In this document: positions 17,160 through 25,972 of the stretch, in pieces
Layout of the letters: each line of letters starts with the position of its first letter
Position numbering within the stretch: the stretch's first letter is position 1
From: Methylovirgula ligni
Lineage (GTDB): Bacteria; Pseudomonadota; Alphaproteobacteria; Rhizobiales; Beijerinckiaceae
Direction of reading: 5' to 3'
Assembly: GCF_004135935.1 (NCBI RefSeq)
Contig: NZ_CP025086.1
Location: 1,116,001 to 1,180,000, forward strand
Length of the DNA: 64,000 bases
Notes under the pieces: generated by a model
Seen by the model: only the letters and a program-made list of their open reading frames with translations
Database searches by the model: none
Told to the model about the DNA's origin: nothing
Position numbers and translations under genes: made by a program

Positions 17160-19624
17160 CCGGCTGGCTTCTCCAAGAGATCGAAATCGAAGGATTTCGG
17201 GGCATCAACAATGAAAACGCGCCGTTAGTCCTCAAATTTAAGACTGACAAGGTCAACTCTATCTCCGCTCCCAACGGGGTAGGCAAGAGTTCCATATTCG
17301 ACGCACTCACGTATGCGTTGACGGGCCGTGTTCCTAAGCTGGAAGACCTTCCAGCGGCTGAAGCTGGCAGCAGTTACTATCTCAATAAATTTCACTCCGG
17401 TGGGATCGGCACGATCAAGCTGACCCTCGTACCTGACCTCGGTGGAAATAGTCGGACCATAACAGTCGCACGCGCTGCGGATGGGTCACGAACCAGTTCC
17501 TGCTCTGATGGGGCAGATGCAGAAGCGGCGCTCGCCGAACTTAATCGTGAGTTCGTGCTGCTTGATGCAGAGACATTTCAAAATTTCATATCCCGCGCCC
17601 CCTTGGATCGTGGGCGTAGCTTCGCGGGTCTTCTCGGTCTTGCCTCATATTCAGCGTTGCGGCAGGGGCTGCAGTCGATCTCAAACACCCGTGCGTTCAA
17701 CAACCATTTTGGGGACGCAGGTCACAAGACCGCACGCTCAGGCGCCGAGCGACGCGTCGCGCAACACAGACAGGCCGTGACCGCGGATTATCTGGCCTTG
17801 GTGAAAGAGCCGATCGCCGACGTCGCTTCCACGAAGGCGGCTCATGACAGAGCGCACAGCTCCCTGGCCCAGATCGCGTTGCTTGCGGACCATTGCAAAG
17901 GAAAGCTGTTCAAGGAAATTGACGTAGACGCATGCACGACCGCTATCAAGGACGCGGAAGCCGGCCCCGACCGACAGAAACTCGCGCAGATCATTCAGCA
18001 AGAGGGGGCCTGGAATTTACTCGTCAGCGATCAACCCGACTCGGGAGCTGTTGATCGTCTCAAGCAGCTCGCGCGCAAAAGAGATCTGGCTCTTGCCGGC
18101 ACTAAGGGGGACCTCCTTCGCCAGCTTTACGAGCTTGGAGAGAAGATCACTGGCGACGATGCCTGGAACAACAAGAACCTGTGCCCCGCCTGTGACAATC
18201 ATGGTGATACATCTATTCTCGCGGCCCTCCGAGAGAAACTGGACCACTACACCGCCGTTGAGGCGGCGGCCGAGGAGCTCTCTATCGCATGGGCCGGCGA
18301 TGGCTGGCCTGCTCTGGCCAACCTCGAACAGAAGGTTCTCGCCGAAGGTGAGACAAACCGGTTTAAGGCTGTAGATGCAACGATAAGCGAACGCAGTCTG
18401 ACCGAAACTGAAGTCGATGCGCTTGCCGAGCGCCTGTCGATCATTCGGGTTCGGGCAAAGGAGGCGCAAGATGCCCTGGCCAATGAACACGAGGCGCTGT
18501 CGGCAAGCTTGCCCCCTTCGCTGGTGGCAGTAACAGAAACGGTTGAAGCGGCGCGTCGCCTCCAGCGCAGTTGGGTTCAATTGGAAGAAGCCGAAGCTGA
18601 ATTGGGGCTAGAGACCACGTGGGCCGAACGGACAGCGCGGCTCAAGGGCTTCCTGGACAAAGCCTGCACTTTGTTCTCAACGGCAGAATCGGACGCAGGC
18701 GTGCGGAGACTCGCGGCCGTCGAGCCTCTCTGCCAGACCCTCTTCGCCGCGATCATGCACGAGCCCGTTGTTCCGGCCCTCAAGAAGCGGGCGGGCACCG
18801 AAGAGCTGTCTATATCGCTATCGAAGTTCTTTTCGTTGAACGGCGGTTCAGCGCAGGCTCTCCTCTCCGAAAGTTTTCGCAACGCCTTCTCGGCATCCGT
18901 TTATCTAGCAGCCGCGAAGCTTTACGGTGGGGCTCCGAAATTTCTTGTTCTCGACGACATCACTTCCAGCTTCGACGCCGGCCATCAATACCATCTGGTT
19001 GAGGTCATTCGGACGCAGTTTGCGAGGCCAGTCGTTCCCACCGGCCCGCAGGTGATCCTTCTGAGCCACGACACGCTCCTCGAAAAGCTGTTCAACAAGA
19101 ATGTAACCTCCGGAGGCTGGTGGCATCAGAGGTTGCAGGGAACAGCACGAACGGCAGTGCTCCCGCAGAACAATGCCGTCGATAAGGTAGGGGACAGAAC
19201 GCGGGACTTCCTCAATGCTGGTCGGGTCGACGATGCCGCTCCTTACATCCGGCAATATCTCGAGTTTAGGCTTGAAGAAGTCGCGCAAAGGTGCCGGATT
19301 CCTGTCCCACTTGATTTGGCGTTTAATGAGAACAAGCAGCTCGCCCAAGGTTATCTCGACGCCATTGACGCTGCCGTCGAACTCAACAGGAAGGCCGGCA
19401 CGATAGTCTTGGACGCTGCCCAGCAAGCCTCTCTGTCTACACACGTCGCGACCATTACCGGCAATTACCTTGCTCATTGGGGAACCGGCTCTGCCCATAG
19501 CTTCAGTGCTGGAGCACTCCTGGGTGTCATGAGCGCGATCGATGCTTATGCCGATTGCTTTCGATTCTCCGATCCCCCTGGCAGCCCACCTCGCTACTAC
19601 AAATCCCTGGGCCAGAGGACATAG
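17156..19624 (+). CDS. SMC/Rad50-like AAA ATPase
   Basis: The 822-residue protein has an AAA_23-type N-terminus (IEIEGFRGI) with Walker A APNGVGKSS at about 38-46. Helical stretches flank a CPAC pair at residues 343-346 that could form a zinc-hook-like turn. The ABC-type C-terminal half includes the D-loop region VLDDITSSFDAGHQ near residue 600 and an ILLSHD strand. The last 150 residues form an extra helical domain. It is shorter than true Rad50 and lacks an adjacent Mre11 gene. Its neighbours are a small protein and a nuclease-nSTAND gene, a layout reminiscent of SMC-based phage-defence operons such as Lamassu, though homology to Lamassu is not shown here. Confidence 0.85.
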   Translation: MTGWLLQEIEIEGFRGINNENAPLVLKFKTDKVNSISAPNGVGKSSIFDALTYALTGRVPKLEDLPAAEAGSSYYLNKFHSGGIGTIKLTLVPDLGGNSRTITVARAADGSRTSSCSDGADAEAALAELNREFVLLDAETFQNFISRAPLDRGRSFAGLLGLASYSALRQGLQSISNTRAFNNHFGDAGHKTARSGAERRVAQHRQAVTADYLALVKEPIADVASTKAAHDRAHSSLAQIALLADHCKGKLFKEIDVDACTTAIKDAEAGPDRQKLAQIIQQEGAWNLLVSDQPDSGAVDRLKQLARKRDLALAGTKGDLLRQLYELGEKITGDDAWNNKNLCPACDNHGDTSILAALREKLDHYTAVEAAAEELSIAWAGDGWPALANLEQKVLAEGETNRFKAVDATISERSLTETEVDALAERLSIIRVRAKEAQDALANEHEALSASLPPSLVAVTETVEAARRLQRSWVQLEEAEAELGLETTWAERTARLKGFLDKACTLFSTAESDAGVRRLAAVEPLCQTLFAAIMHEPVVPALKKRAGTEELSISLSKFFSLNGGSAQALLSESFRNAFSASVYLAAAKLYGGAPKFLVLDDITSSFDAGHQYHLVEVIRTQFARPVVPTGPQVILLSHDTLLEKLFNKNVTSGGWWHQRLQGTARTAVLPQNNAVDKVGDRTRDFLNAGRVDDAAPYIRQYLEFRLEEVAQRCRIPVPLDLAFNENKQLAQGYLDAIDAAVELNRKAGTIVLDAAQQASLSTHVATITGNYLAHWGTGSAHSFSAGALLGVMSAIDAYADCFRFSDPPGSPPRYYKSLGQRT

Positions 19625-19646
19625 CATTGCGGTCAGGAGAGGGTAA

Positions 19647-21176
19647 ATGGGCGTGAGGGACGGAGGCCGGGAGAGCGATGTTTCTGGCGCGCGCGCCGAG
19701 GGGCCGTGGTCGAGTCTTGCTCTGGAAACTATCGGCTGGAAAGCCTTCCAGGATCTCTGCTCGCAGGTTTGCGAGGAGGTGCTGAGAAGGCCGGTGCAGA
19801 TTTATCGGGAGGCTCAGGACGGTGGTCAGGATGCAGTCTTCATCGTGGAGGGGCCGAATGGGGCGGTCGATGCGACAGTGCAGTGCAAGCACTCCGCTGA
19901 TCCGCGCAGGCGGCTTAAGGCGGGAGATCTCAATGGCGAATTCGACACGGTCGCCGAGTTGGTTGCCGCCAACCAAGCTGATACCTACTTCTTGATAACC
20001 AGCATGGGCGTCGATGCCGCTGTTGCTGTTGAAATCCGCACGAAATTACGGGCGCTGGGGGTTCGAAAGCCGCATGTACTCGGCCGCGAGTACCTTGTGC
20101 GAGCAATCCGAGCAAGTGCTCGCCTCCGCGCACTTGTCCCGCAGGTCTACGGCCTTGGCGATCTCGGCGCGATCCTTGATCAGCGGCTGATTCAGCAGAC
20201 CAGAGCCTTGCTCGACCACTGGATTCAGAAACTGAAGCTCTATGTCCCAACATCAGCGCACAGAAAAGCCGTTCGCGCGTTGACGGAATACGGGATCGTC
20301 CTCCTGCTCGGCAATCCGTCGACTGGCAAATCAACGATCGGGGCAATCCTTTCTACGATCGCGAGCGAAGACGCCGACCATACCGTCCTACACCTCACCA
20401 GCCCACGTGACTTCGAAGCGAACTGGAATCCGGCGGACCGCAAGCGCTTCTTTTGGGTCGATGACGCCTTCGGCTCAAATGCAGTGCGTGACGAGTATGT
20501 GCGAGACTGGACCTCAGCATTCCGAAAGGTGCAAGCGGCCATCGGGCATGGGAATCGCTTCGTGTTGACTTCGCGTCGGCATATTTATGAGGCTGCCAAA
20601 CGCGGCCTGGGTCAACGAAACCATCCGGCCTTTCTGGATGGTCGCGCGGTCGTTGATGTCGGTGAGCTCTCCTCCGAGGAGAAGACACAAATTCTCTATA
20701 ACCACATCACGTACGGAGCGCAGACGCAGAGCTGGAAGAGATCGGTGCGTGACTTTCTAGACGCCGTTGCGAAGGTGGAGGGATTTCTGCCCGGCATCGC
20801 CGAACGTCTCGGCGATCCTGCGTTCACGAAGGGGCTCGGCACTTCGGAGCGCGAGTTGATCCGCTTCATGAAGGAGCCCCGCGAGCATCTGATCGACACA
20901 ATCAATGCGCTCGACGAACCACTCCGGGCGGCACTGATCCTTGTCTACGTCCATCAGGGGGCGCTGAGCAGCGACCAGGGTGACGACGAAGCTTGTAGAG
21001 CTGTCGCGGAGTTGGTTGGCGAATCGCTCCCGCGCATTCATGAGCGCATGTCCGAGCTGAAGGGGTCATTCCTCCGGGTAGCGCGAGTGAGTGGCAAAGA
21101 CGTGTGGGGGTTTGCCCATCCGACAATTGCCGACGCGCTCACAGAGCCGGCCCAGGAAATCTGGACGGTAGGATAA
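19647..21176 (+). CDS. Restriction-endonuclease-like / nSTAND NTPase, 5' part (split by IS)
   Basis: The frame starts at ATG 19647 after AGGAGAGG, 22 bases from the SMC stop. Residues 25-180 look like a PD-(D/E)XK (Mrr-like) nuclease with GGQDAVF and VQCKHS as acidic and Q-x-K strands. A P-loop NTPase follows with Walker A LLGNPSTGKSTIG and Walker B FFWVDDAFG, matching nSTAND3-type NTPases. The coding sense ends at GFAHPTIADALT; the last ten codons belong to the insertion sequence at 21142. The 3' part is at 22557-23372. With the IS removed the frame would be 778 residues, an Avs-like nuclease-STAND layout. As it stands it is truncated and probably inactive. Confidence 0.85.
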   Translation: MGVRDGGRESDVSGARAEGPWSSLALETIGWKAFQDLCSQVCEEVLRRPVQIYREAQDGGQDAVFIVEGPNGAVDATVQCKHSADPRRRLKAGDLNGEFDTVAELVAANQADTYFLITSMGVDAAVAVEIRTKLRALGVRKPHVLGREYLVRAIRASARLRALVPQVYGLGDLGAILDQRLIQQTRALLDHWIQKLKLYVPTSAHRKAVRALTEYGIVLLLGNPSTGKSTIGAILSTIASEDADHTVLHLTSPRDFEANWNPADRKRFFWVDDAFGSNAVRDEYVRDWTSAFRKVQAAIGHGNRFVLTSRRHIYEAAKRGLGQRNHPAFLDGRAVVDVGELSSEEKTQILYNHITYGAQTQSWKRSVRDFLDAVAKVEGFLPGIAERLGDPAFTKGLGTSERELIRFMKEPREHLIDTINALDEPLRAALILVYVHQGALSSDQGDDEACRAVAELVGESLPRIHERMSELKGSFLRVARVSGKDVWGFAHPTIADALTEPAQEIWTVG

Positions 21177-21228
21177 GTGGATTTTCTGCCTGAATGCGGC
21201 GATCTTTGCTGCGGATCAGGAGAGAAGA

Positions 21229-21539
21229 TGGCGAAGCGAGCCCGCCGGAACCACACACCGGCTTTCAAGGCGAAGGTGGCTTTGGCCGCGTTGAAGGGTG
21301 ACAAGACGCTGGCCGATCTGGCGCAGCACTTCGATGTGCATGTGAACCAGATCACGAGCTGGAAGGCGCAGCTGCTGGACGGGGCGGCTGGGGTTTTCAG
21401 CGGCGGCTCGGCCATCCCGGCGGCGGCCGCGGCAGTGGATCTGACGACGCTGCACGCCAAGATCGGGGAGCTGGCGCTGGAGAATGATTTTTTGTCCGGC
21501 GCGCTCGCCAAGGCCGGCTTGCTGAGCGCAAAGCGATGA
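21229..21539 (+). CDS. IS3-family transposase OrfA
   Basis: The 103-residue protein starts MAKRARRNHTPAFKAKVAL after AGGAGAGAAG and contains the helix-turn-helix TLADLAQHFDVHVNQITSWKAQLL, followed by a leucine-zipper-like helix. It binds the IS ends. Its stop overlaps the OrfB start (ATGA at 21536-21539). A programmed frameshift could produce an OrfAB fusion, as in other IS3 elements, but no slippery heptamer is obvious. Confidence 0.92.
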
Positions 21540-22363
21540 TCGAGCGAGAGCATGAGTTGCCGCTCGTGCGGCAGGCCGAGATCCTGAAGCTCAGCCGGAG
21601 CGGGCTCTATTACCAACCCCGGCCGGTGTCGCCGGCCGACTTGGCGATCATGCGGCGGATGGACGAGCTGCATCTGGACTATCCGTTCGCGGGCAGCCGG
21701 ATGCTGCGCGATCTTTTGCGTGGCGAGGGTGTCGGGATCGGCCGCCGGCATGTCGCCACGCTGATGAAGCGGATGGGCATCCAGGCGATCTATCGCCGGC
21801 CGAACACGTCGAAGCCGGCGCCGGGCCACAAGATCTACCCGTATCTGCTACGCGACGTAGCGGTCGAGCGGCCGAACCAGGCCTGGGCGATGGATATTAC
21901 CTACATCCCGATGGCGCGCGGCTTCGTCTACCTGGCGGCCGTGGTCGACTGGTTCAGCCGCCGGGTCCTGGCCTGGCGCCTGTCGATCACGATGGAGGTC
22001 GATTTCTGCCTGGACGCGGTCGAGGAGGCGCTGGCCAAGCACGGCAAGCCGGAGATCTTCAACACGGACCAGGGCAGCCAATTCACCAGCGCCGCCTTCA
22101 CCGGCCTGCTGCAGGACAACGCCATCGCCATCAGCATGGATGGCAAGGGCGCCTGGCGGGACAACGTCTTTGTCGAACGGCTGTGGCGCTCGGTGAAGTA
22201 CGAAGAGGTCTATCTGCGGGCCTATGACAGCGTCAGCGAGGCACGGGCCTCGCTCGGCCGGTACCTGGGCTTCTACAACGCCAAGCGCCCGCATTCGAGC
22301 CTTGACGCCCGGACGCCGGACCAAACCTACTTTAACCACCTGCCGCAGCGGGCGGCAGCATGA
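21536..22363 (+). CDS. IS3-family transposase OrfB (DDE integrase)
   Basis: The 275-residue protein has an HTH_21 segment (YPFAGSRMLRDLLRGEGVGIGRRHVATLMKRMGI) and an rve integrase core. The DDE residues lie in WAMDITYIPM, FNTDQGSQFTS and NVFVERLWRSVKYEEVY. The ending FYNAKRPHSSLDARTPDQTY is characteristic of the family. The gene is full length with no internal stops, so the insertion may be recent and the element still active. Confidence 0.95.
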   Translation: MIEREHELPLVRQAEILKLSRSGLYYQPRPVSPADLAIMRRMDELHLDYPFAGSRMLRDLLRGEGVGIGRRHVATLMKRMGIQAIYRRPNTSKPAPGHKIYPYLLRDVAVERPNQAWAMDITYIPMARGFVYLAAVVDWFSRRVLAWRLSITMEVDFCLDAVEEALAKHGKPEIFNTDQGSQFTSAAFTGLLQDNAIAISMDGKGAWRDNVFVERLWRSVKYEEVYLRAYDSVSEARASLGRYLGFYNAKRPHSSLDARTPDQTYFNHLPQRAAA

Positions 22364-22556
22364 CCCGACAGGTGGCCCCGAAAATTTTGCCGCCGTTGTC
22401 GGGTCGTCACTCCCGTCGGGCTACGCCCTCCCTGCGTGACGACCCGACAACGGCACACCGCGACGCCAACCGGCAGAGAACCCACTTATCAAGAGCAGAA
22501 ATCTGTCCAGACGAACCCGGCCAGCTCTCACTGACATTCTGAAGGACCGTTCTCAT

Positions 22557-23372
22557 ATGATCGCCGCCCTTCTCCGGGGCGCGCCAATCGACACGATATT
22601 AAACGGGTTCGTCTGTGAGGGAGCTGATTTTGTGCTCGACGCACCGGTCGTCCCTGCGACCCTGAACGAGGTTCTGGTAAAACGCTTGTCGGCCTGCGAG
22701 GACAGCGCCTCATCAAACTGGACACTCTTTTCGTTCTTGGCCCACCGCGCGAGTGACGATGTCGTCCAACGCCTTCTGGCGGTCGACCCTGAGATTCTGC
22801 AACGTCAAGCTTGGGTGTTTTACCGAACCGGCGGTGATCCGAAACTCCGTACGCTGGCCCGCGCCCACCAGTTCGGGTTGCTCTCCGATGAGCTTCGTGA
22901 GGACGCCGCTCGGCGTCTGGAATCGAGCGCGCTCCAGGATTTCGATCTCTCTTTCTTCGATCGAAAGGACGTTCTAGCGCTCATTCCTCCGATGGACCTC
23001 GTCTCGCTCGGCATTCGCCTCAGGACCGATTTACTGCCGAACGCTAACGAGCAAATTTCAACTACCGGTGAGGAAGCGGACCTATCAGAAGATCCAGAAA
23101 GCCATTTCGAGCGAATCAACGATGCTCTCAGCACTTTGGAGGACCTGGCGTCGTCGGATCTGTCGACCGCCGAGCTGATCAAAGAGGCTCGCGATGCCGT
23201 TAGGGCAGCTATCACGGATCTCGAGGAGCGCAAACGAGCTAAGGAACAAGAAGAGGAGGACCATTCCAAGGAGTGGACCTACATGGCGTCGGCCCCCCAG
23301 GCCCCGAGGCAAGCCGCGCGATTGCCTACCGACAAGGGGAAGCGGTCGGTCTTCTCAGACGTCGATCAATAA
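22557..23372 (+). CDS. Nuclease-nSTAND protein, 3' part (separated by IS)
   Basis: The frame contains MIAALLRGAPIDTILNGFVCEG, with open coding sense reading back through ALTDILKDRSH to the IS end at 22526. This joins the ALT at the end of the 5' part (19647-21141) without a shift: 1495 + 842 bases is divisible by three. It is therefore the C-terminal region of the split gene rather than an independent protein. It forms a helical domain with Leu-rich repeats of helices and a charged coiled tail (AAITDLEERKRAKEQEEEDHSKE). It may be sensor or regulatory in function. Expression from the ATG at 22557 is possible but no ribosome binding site is evident. Confidence 0.75.
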   Translation: MIAALLRGAPIDTILNGFVCEGADFVLDAPVVPATLNEVLVKRLSACEDSASSNWTLFSFLAHRASDDVVQRLLAVDPEILQRQAWVFYRTGGDPKLRTLARAHQFGLLSDELREDAARRLESSALQDFDLSFFDRKDVLALIPPMDLVSLGIRLRTDLLPNANEQISTTGEEADLSEDPESHFERINDALSTLEDLASSDLSTAELIKEARDAVRAAITDLEERKRAKEQEEEDHSKEWTYMASAPQAPRQAARLPTDKGKRSVFSDVDQ

Positions 23373-23492
23373 AGCGGAGAGGTCGGTCAACGCAATCGGG
23401 CCGCGGAGTTTGCCGAGATGAGAGCGCGCCTAGCGTCCGCTGACGTAAAGGTTGTGGCAATCGATCGCGGCCGACGCAAGCGCAGGTTCGGT

Positions 23493-24917
23493 TTAGACGA
23501 TGGTCAATTGGCTGTGGATGGCTTGGAAGGCGCTGATCTTATCAATTCGCGCCTTTAGGTAGTCGCGATAATCCATCAAAAGGCCGAGCGGATCTCCGAT
23601 CGGATCGGCTATCAGTCTCTCGGTCTCTGCAAGAGCATGTGGAAGGGTCAGCGGTCCACCGCTGTCTTCGATGAGACGCCGGGCGAGGCGAACGTCTGCC
23701 GTTCGCTGGGAGTCTGAATCGAGCAGCGAGCGATGTTCGTAATGGATCAGGCGCTGGGCGAAGGCCTGCAGGCGTTGGTCTTCAAAGTGGCCGGCGATCT
23801 GCACCCTCTCCCATCCGTTAGCATCGTGAAAATCGAACATGCGTTGCTGGTCAGCGTCCGAGGGAAACCCGTCGGAATAGAGACGCCTTTCAACATGGGG
23901 TGACGGCGGGACGTCTGCCCAAGATGCCGAATAGAGAGCAATGATCTTGCCGCAGAGACCAGGATCGTTCTTGAACTGTAGCGCTCGCCTTTCAGCGATC
24001 GCGGGATCAACCCCGTTTAACAGACCATCGGTAGCGTCATAGAAACTGGTCAGGGTCGGAGCGCCGTTTACGCGAATGCGCCGGACGGGCGTTCCCTTGC
24101 GCGCGATCTCGGCTCGGATGTCGACGTCTGTCATGCTGCGCCACGTTTCCGGGGCGATGGAGAGATCGAGGCAGAACCGTCCATTCGAGTTGGTGGGATT
24201 ACGGCCGATGCAGACGACGGCCCGGTGAATCGGCTCCCCTGCAAAGAACTCCGTGAGGACGAAACCATCTTCTCCATCTACGAATTCGGCGACCGCCGCC
24301 CGATTTGAGAACCGAACAAACCTCTGCCACGCTTCGTTTGAGCATCTCCTCACCAGCCGGCAAAGATCGACGACCGCTAGTGTGTCCGACATCGCGTCAT
24401 GAGCACCCGCATGCGCGACGCCATTGGCGGGGGCCAGTTGATCGAGTTTGAAGCTGGGCCGACCGTCCGATTTTCGCGGAACGATCAGGCAGCTAGGCGT
24501 CAACGCACAAGCGGCCTGAACCAATCCGAAGGCATCGGCGCGCCCGTTCTGATGGTGGCTCGTGAGATAGGCAGGAAAAAGAGATTGAAAAAGGCCGTAG
24601 CGCAGCATGTGCTCGTCAAAGCCGATCGAGTTATATCCAACAAAGATTGCAGGCGACCAAGCAATGAGCTGCCGACGAATCTGGGACATCATTTCGTAGT
24701 GGGAGGGCTCTGAGCGGTCGTTCAAGCGCGTGATGGGAAGGCCGTTGGCGCGCAGTGCGCTTGGATGCGGCACCACATGAGGCTGAAGGCGAGCGCGCAT
24801 TTCGAACCGGCCCGATTCGTTCAGGTCATGGTCCGTTTGGATCGCGGCGAAGTGGACGATCTGATCAAAGGCCGGATCTAGGCCTGTCGTCTCGGTGTCG
24901 AAGAAGACATAGCCCAT
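23493..24917 (-). CDS. Exonuclease I-like DEDDh 3'-5' exonuclease
   Basis: The 474-residue protein starts MGYVFFDTETTGLDP, with Exo I residues Asp7 and Glu9. Exo II is in GYNSIGFDEHMLR and Exo III in AHDAMSDTLAVVDL, giving a complete DEDDh set. The length and C-terminal half match the SbcB/ExoI architecture more than DnaQ. It should degrade single-stranded DNA 3' to 5'. It is the last gene of a minus-strand operon with an XRE regulator and an ImmA protease, 13 bases behind the latter. A mobile ExoI copy in a cargo region may serve defence or counter-defence rather than housekeeping repair. Confidence 0.85.
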   Translation of the reverse strand: MGYVFFDTETTGLDPAFDQIVHFAAIQTDHDLNESGRFEMRARLQPHVVPHPSALRANGLPITRLNDRSEPSHYEMMSQIRRQLIAWSPAIFVGYNSIGFDEHMLRYGLFQSLFPAYLTSHHQNGRADAFGLVQAACALTPSCLIVPRKSDGRPSFKLDQLAPANGVAHAGAHDAMSDTLAVVDLCRLVRRCSNEAWQRFVRFSNRAAVAEFVDGEDGFVLTEFFAGEPIHRAVVCIGRNPTNSNGRFCLDLSIAPETWRSMTDVDIRAEIARKGTPVRRIRVNGAPTLTSFYDATDGLLNGVDPAIAERRALQFKNDPGLCGKIIALYSASWADVPPSPHVERRLYSDGFPSDADQQRMFDFHDANGWERVQIAGHFEDQRLQAFAQRLIHYEHRSLLDSDSQRTADVRLARRLIEDSGGPLTLPHALAETERLIADPIGDPLGLLMDYRDYLKARIDKISAFQAIHSQLTIV

Positions 24918-24930
24918 GGCGCGCGGCCCC

Positions 24931-25458
24931 TCAGAACCAGCCGCCGCTGAGGCGGTTACGCATGGCGGACACACTCACCTTGAATTTTTTCGCGAGGCTC
25001 TCAATCGCGGCGTCGTCATCAAGGTCGAGCCCCGCATCTCCCACCGCCTCCAGCAAGAATTGGCGGGGCATGAGCAGTTCTGACGCAAACGCATTGGCGT
25101 CGATCTCAAGTGGATCTGTTCCCTGCGCGGCTAGCTCATCGCGATGCAGGACACGGAATCCTTTGTCGACGTGAACCGCAGCGGAGATTTCGGGCACATG
25201 CAGGACATGGTGGGCGAGTTCGTGGGCGGCGGAGAACCGCTGGCGATTGGGATGGTGCAGCGCGTTCACACCGATGATGGCTACTCCATCCTTAATGTAG
25301 GCCATTCCGGAAAGCTCTTCGGCGAGCGGAGCGTATTGCAGCACAATGTTACGGGCTTTGATTATCCGTTCCACTGGGACCGGCACCGCGCGAACCGGAA
25401 AATCGGCGAGAATTTTCAATGCAGCCGCGCGCGCAGTGGTGGGATCTGCTTGTCTCAC
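24931..25458 (-). CDS. ImmA/IrrE family metallopeptidase
   Basis: The 175-residue protein has the zinc-protease motif HELAH at residues 79-83 (SAAHELAHHVLH) and the downstream EIDANAFASELLMP with the third-ligand glutamate. Members cleave XRE-type repressors on damage or infection signals, as ImmA does for ImmR. Its ATG overlaps the stop of the upstream XRE gene by four bases, the classical repressor-protease pairing. By family analogy it probably inactivates the protein encoded by 25455-25802, which may control the divergent ubiquitin-like operon. Confidence 0.92.
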   Translation of the reverse strand: MRQADPTTARAAALKILADFPVRAVPVPVERIIKARNIVLQYAPLAEELSGMAYIKDGVAIIGVNALHHPNRQRFSAAHELAHHVLHVPEISAAVHVDKGFRVLHRDELAAQGTDPLEIDANAFASELLMPRQFLLEAVGDAGLDLDDDAAIESLAKKFKVSVSAMRNRLSGGWF

Positions 25459-25802
25459 CGCCTGCCCTTAGCGCTATGGGTGGCGAGAACGCTCGCGACC
25501 AAGTCGCTAACCTGAGCCACGTCGCGGGACGAGATAGCACCATCTGTGACGTTTACCTCCAACGGGCCGAGCGCCGCTTTCGGCCGTGCGGGCAAAAGGT
25601 CTCCCACTTTCGGCATCTCCAGAGCCGTGGCGAGATCGTAGACATGATGCAAGAGCACGTTCTGCCTCCCCTTTTCGATGTTCGCTACGGACGCTCGAGA
25701 TATCCCGACCAAGCCCGCAAGATCGGCCTGGGTCAGCTCTAGTTCTTCGCGGCGCTGAGCGACGGCCCTACCGAAGGCGACGTTGATCGGGTTTCTGATC
25801 AT
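25455..25802 (-). CDS. XRE family repressor paired with ImmA
   Basis: The 115-residue protein has an N-terminal HTH_3 domain (FGRAVAQRREELELTQADLAGLVGISRASVANIEKGRQNVLLHHVYDLATAL) and a C-terminal linker and tail that may be the ImmA cleavage region. It is the first gene of the minus-strand operon XRE-ImmA-ExoI. It is divergent from the ubiquitin-like operon; the 170-base spacer has two palindromes and a promoter facing right, so it probably represses that promoter and its own. Confidence 0.9.
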   Translation of the reverse strand: MIRNPINVAFGRAVAQRREELELTQADLAGLVGISRASVANIEKGRQNVLLHHVYDLATALEMPKVGDLLPARPKAALGPLEVNVTDGAISSRDVAQVSDLVASVLATHSAKGRR

Positions 25803-25844
25803 TCCATATGTTTGCGCTCAGCCGAAGGGACTGTCAATGGTGCG

Positions 25845-25877
25845 CACAATTGTGATTAACAAGCACATCTATATGTG
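25845..25877. promoter_or_regulatory. Two dyads between XRE and ubiquitin-like genes (putative operators)
   Basis: CACAATTGTG at 25845-25854 is a perfect ten-base palindrome. CACATCTATATGTG at 25864-25877 has five-base perfect arms around CTAT. The two share CACA/TGTG ends and are 19 bases apart centre to centre (about two turns), just upstream of a -35 element at 25882. They are good candidates for repressor sites of the adjacent XRE protein. Confidence 0.6.
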
Positions 25878-25881
25878 ACTA

Positions 25882-25910
25882 TTGACGACAACAAGAATCT
25901 CGGCGATATA
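25882..25910 (+). promoter_or_regulatory. Sigma70-type promoter of the ubiquitin-like operon
   Basis: TTGACG at 25882-25887 and GATATA at 25905-25910 are separated by exactly 17 bases. Transcription would start near 25917 and leave a leader of about 55 bases before the ATG at 25973, which is preceded by AGGAGATCGGGAG. The dyad at 25864-25877 ends five bases before the -35, in a good position for control. Confidence 0.65.
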
Positions 25911-25972
25911 GGTCTCACGCCGCGGGGCGGTCCCGCGTCGCCCCAGGCCCACCTTGATCAGGAGATCGGGAG

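Larger units (their letters stand above)
21142..22526 (+). mobile_element. IS3-family insertion sequence
   Basis: The element carries orfA and orfB transposase genes. A 4-base CTCA occurs on both sides (21138-21141 and 22527-22530), as expected for an IS3-family target duplication. Subterminal inverted repeats are clear: GATAAGTGG at 21172 and its complement at 22482-22490 begin matches of 18 of 21 bases. TCTGGAC and GGCC blocks also match near the outer ends. Removing the element with one CTCA copy rejoins GCGCTCA to CTGACATT in frame. Confidence 0.85.

Noticed and set aside
22360-22526. Short frames after IS OrfB
   Set aside because: They are within the IS 3' end and show no conserved sequence.
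25805-25837. Leftward promoter for the XRE gene using TTGACA (complement of 25832-25837)
   Set aside because: At a 17-base spacing the -10 would be CAAACA, a poor match, and the transcript would be nearly leaderless. It was not listed as a feature.
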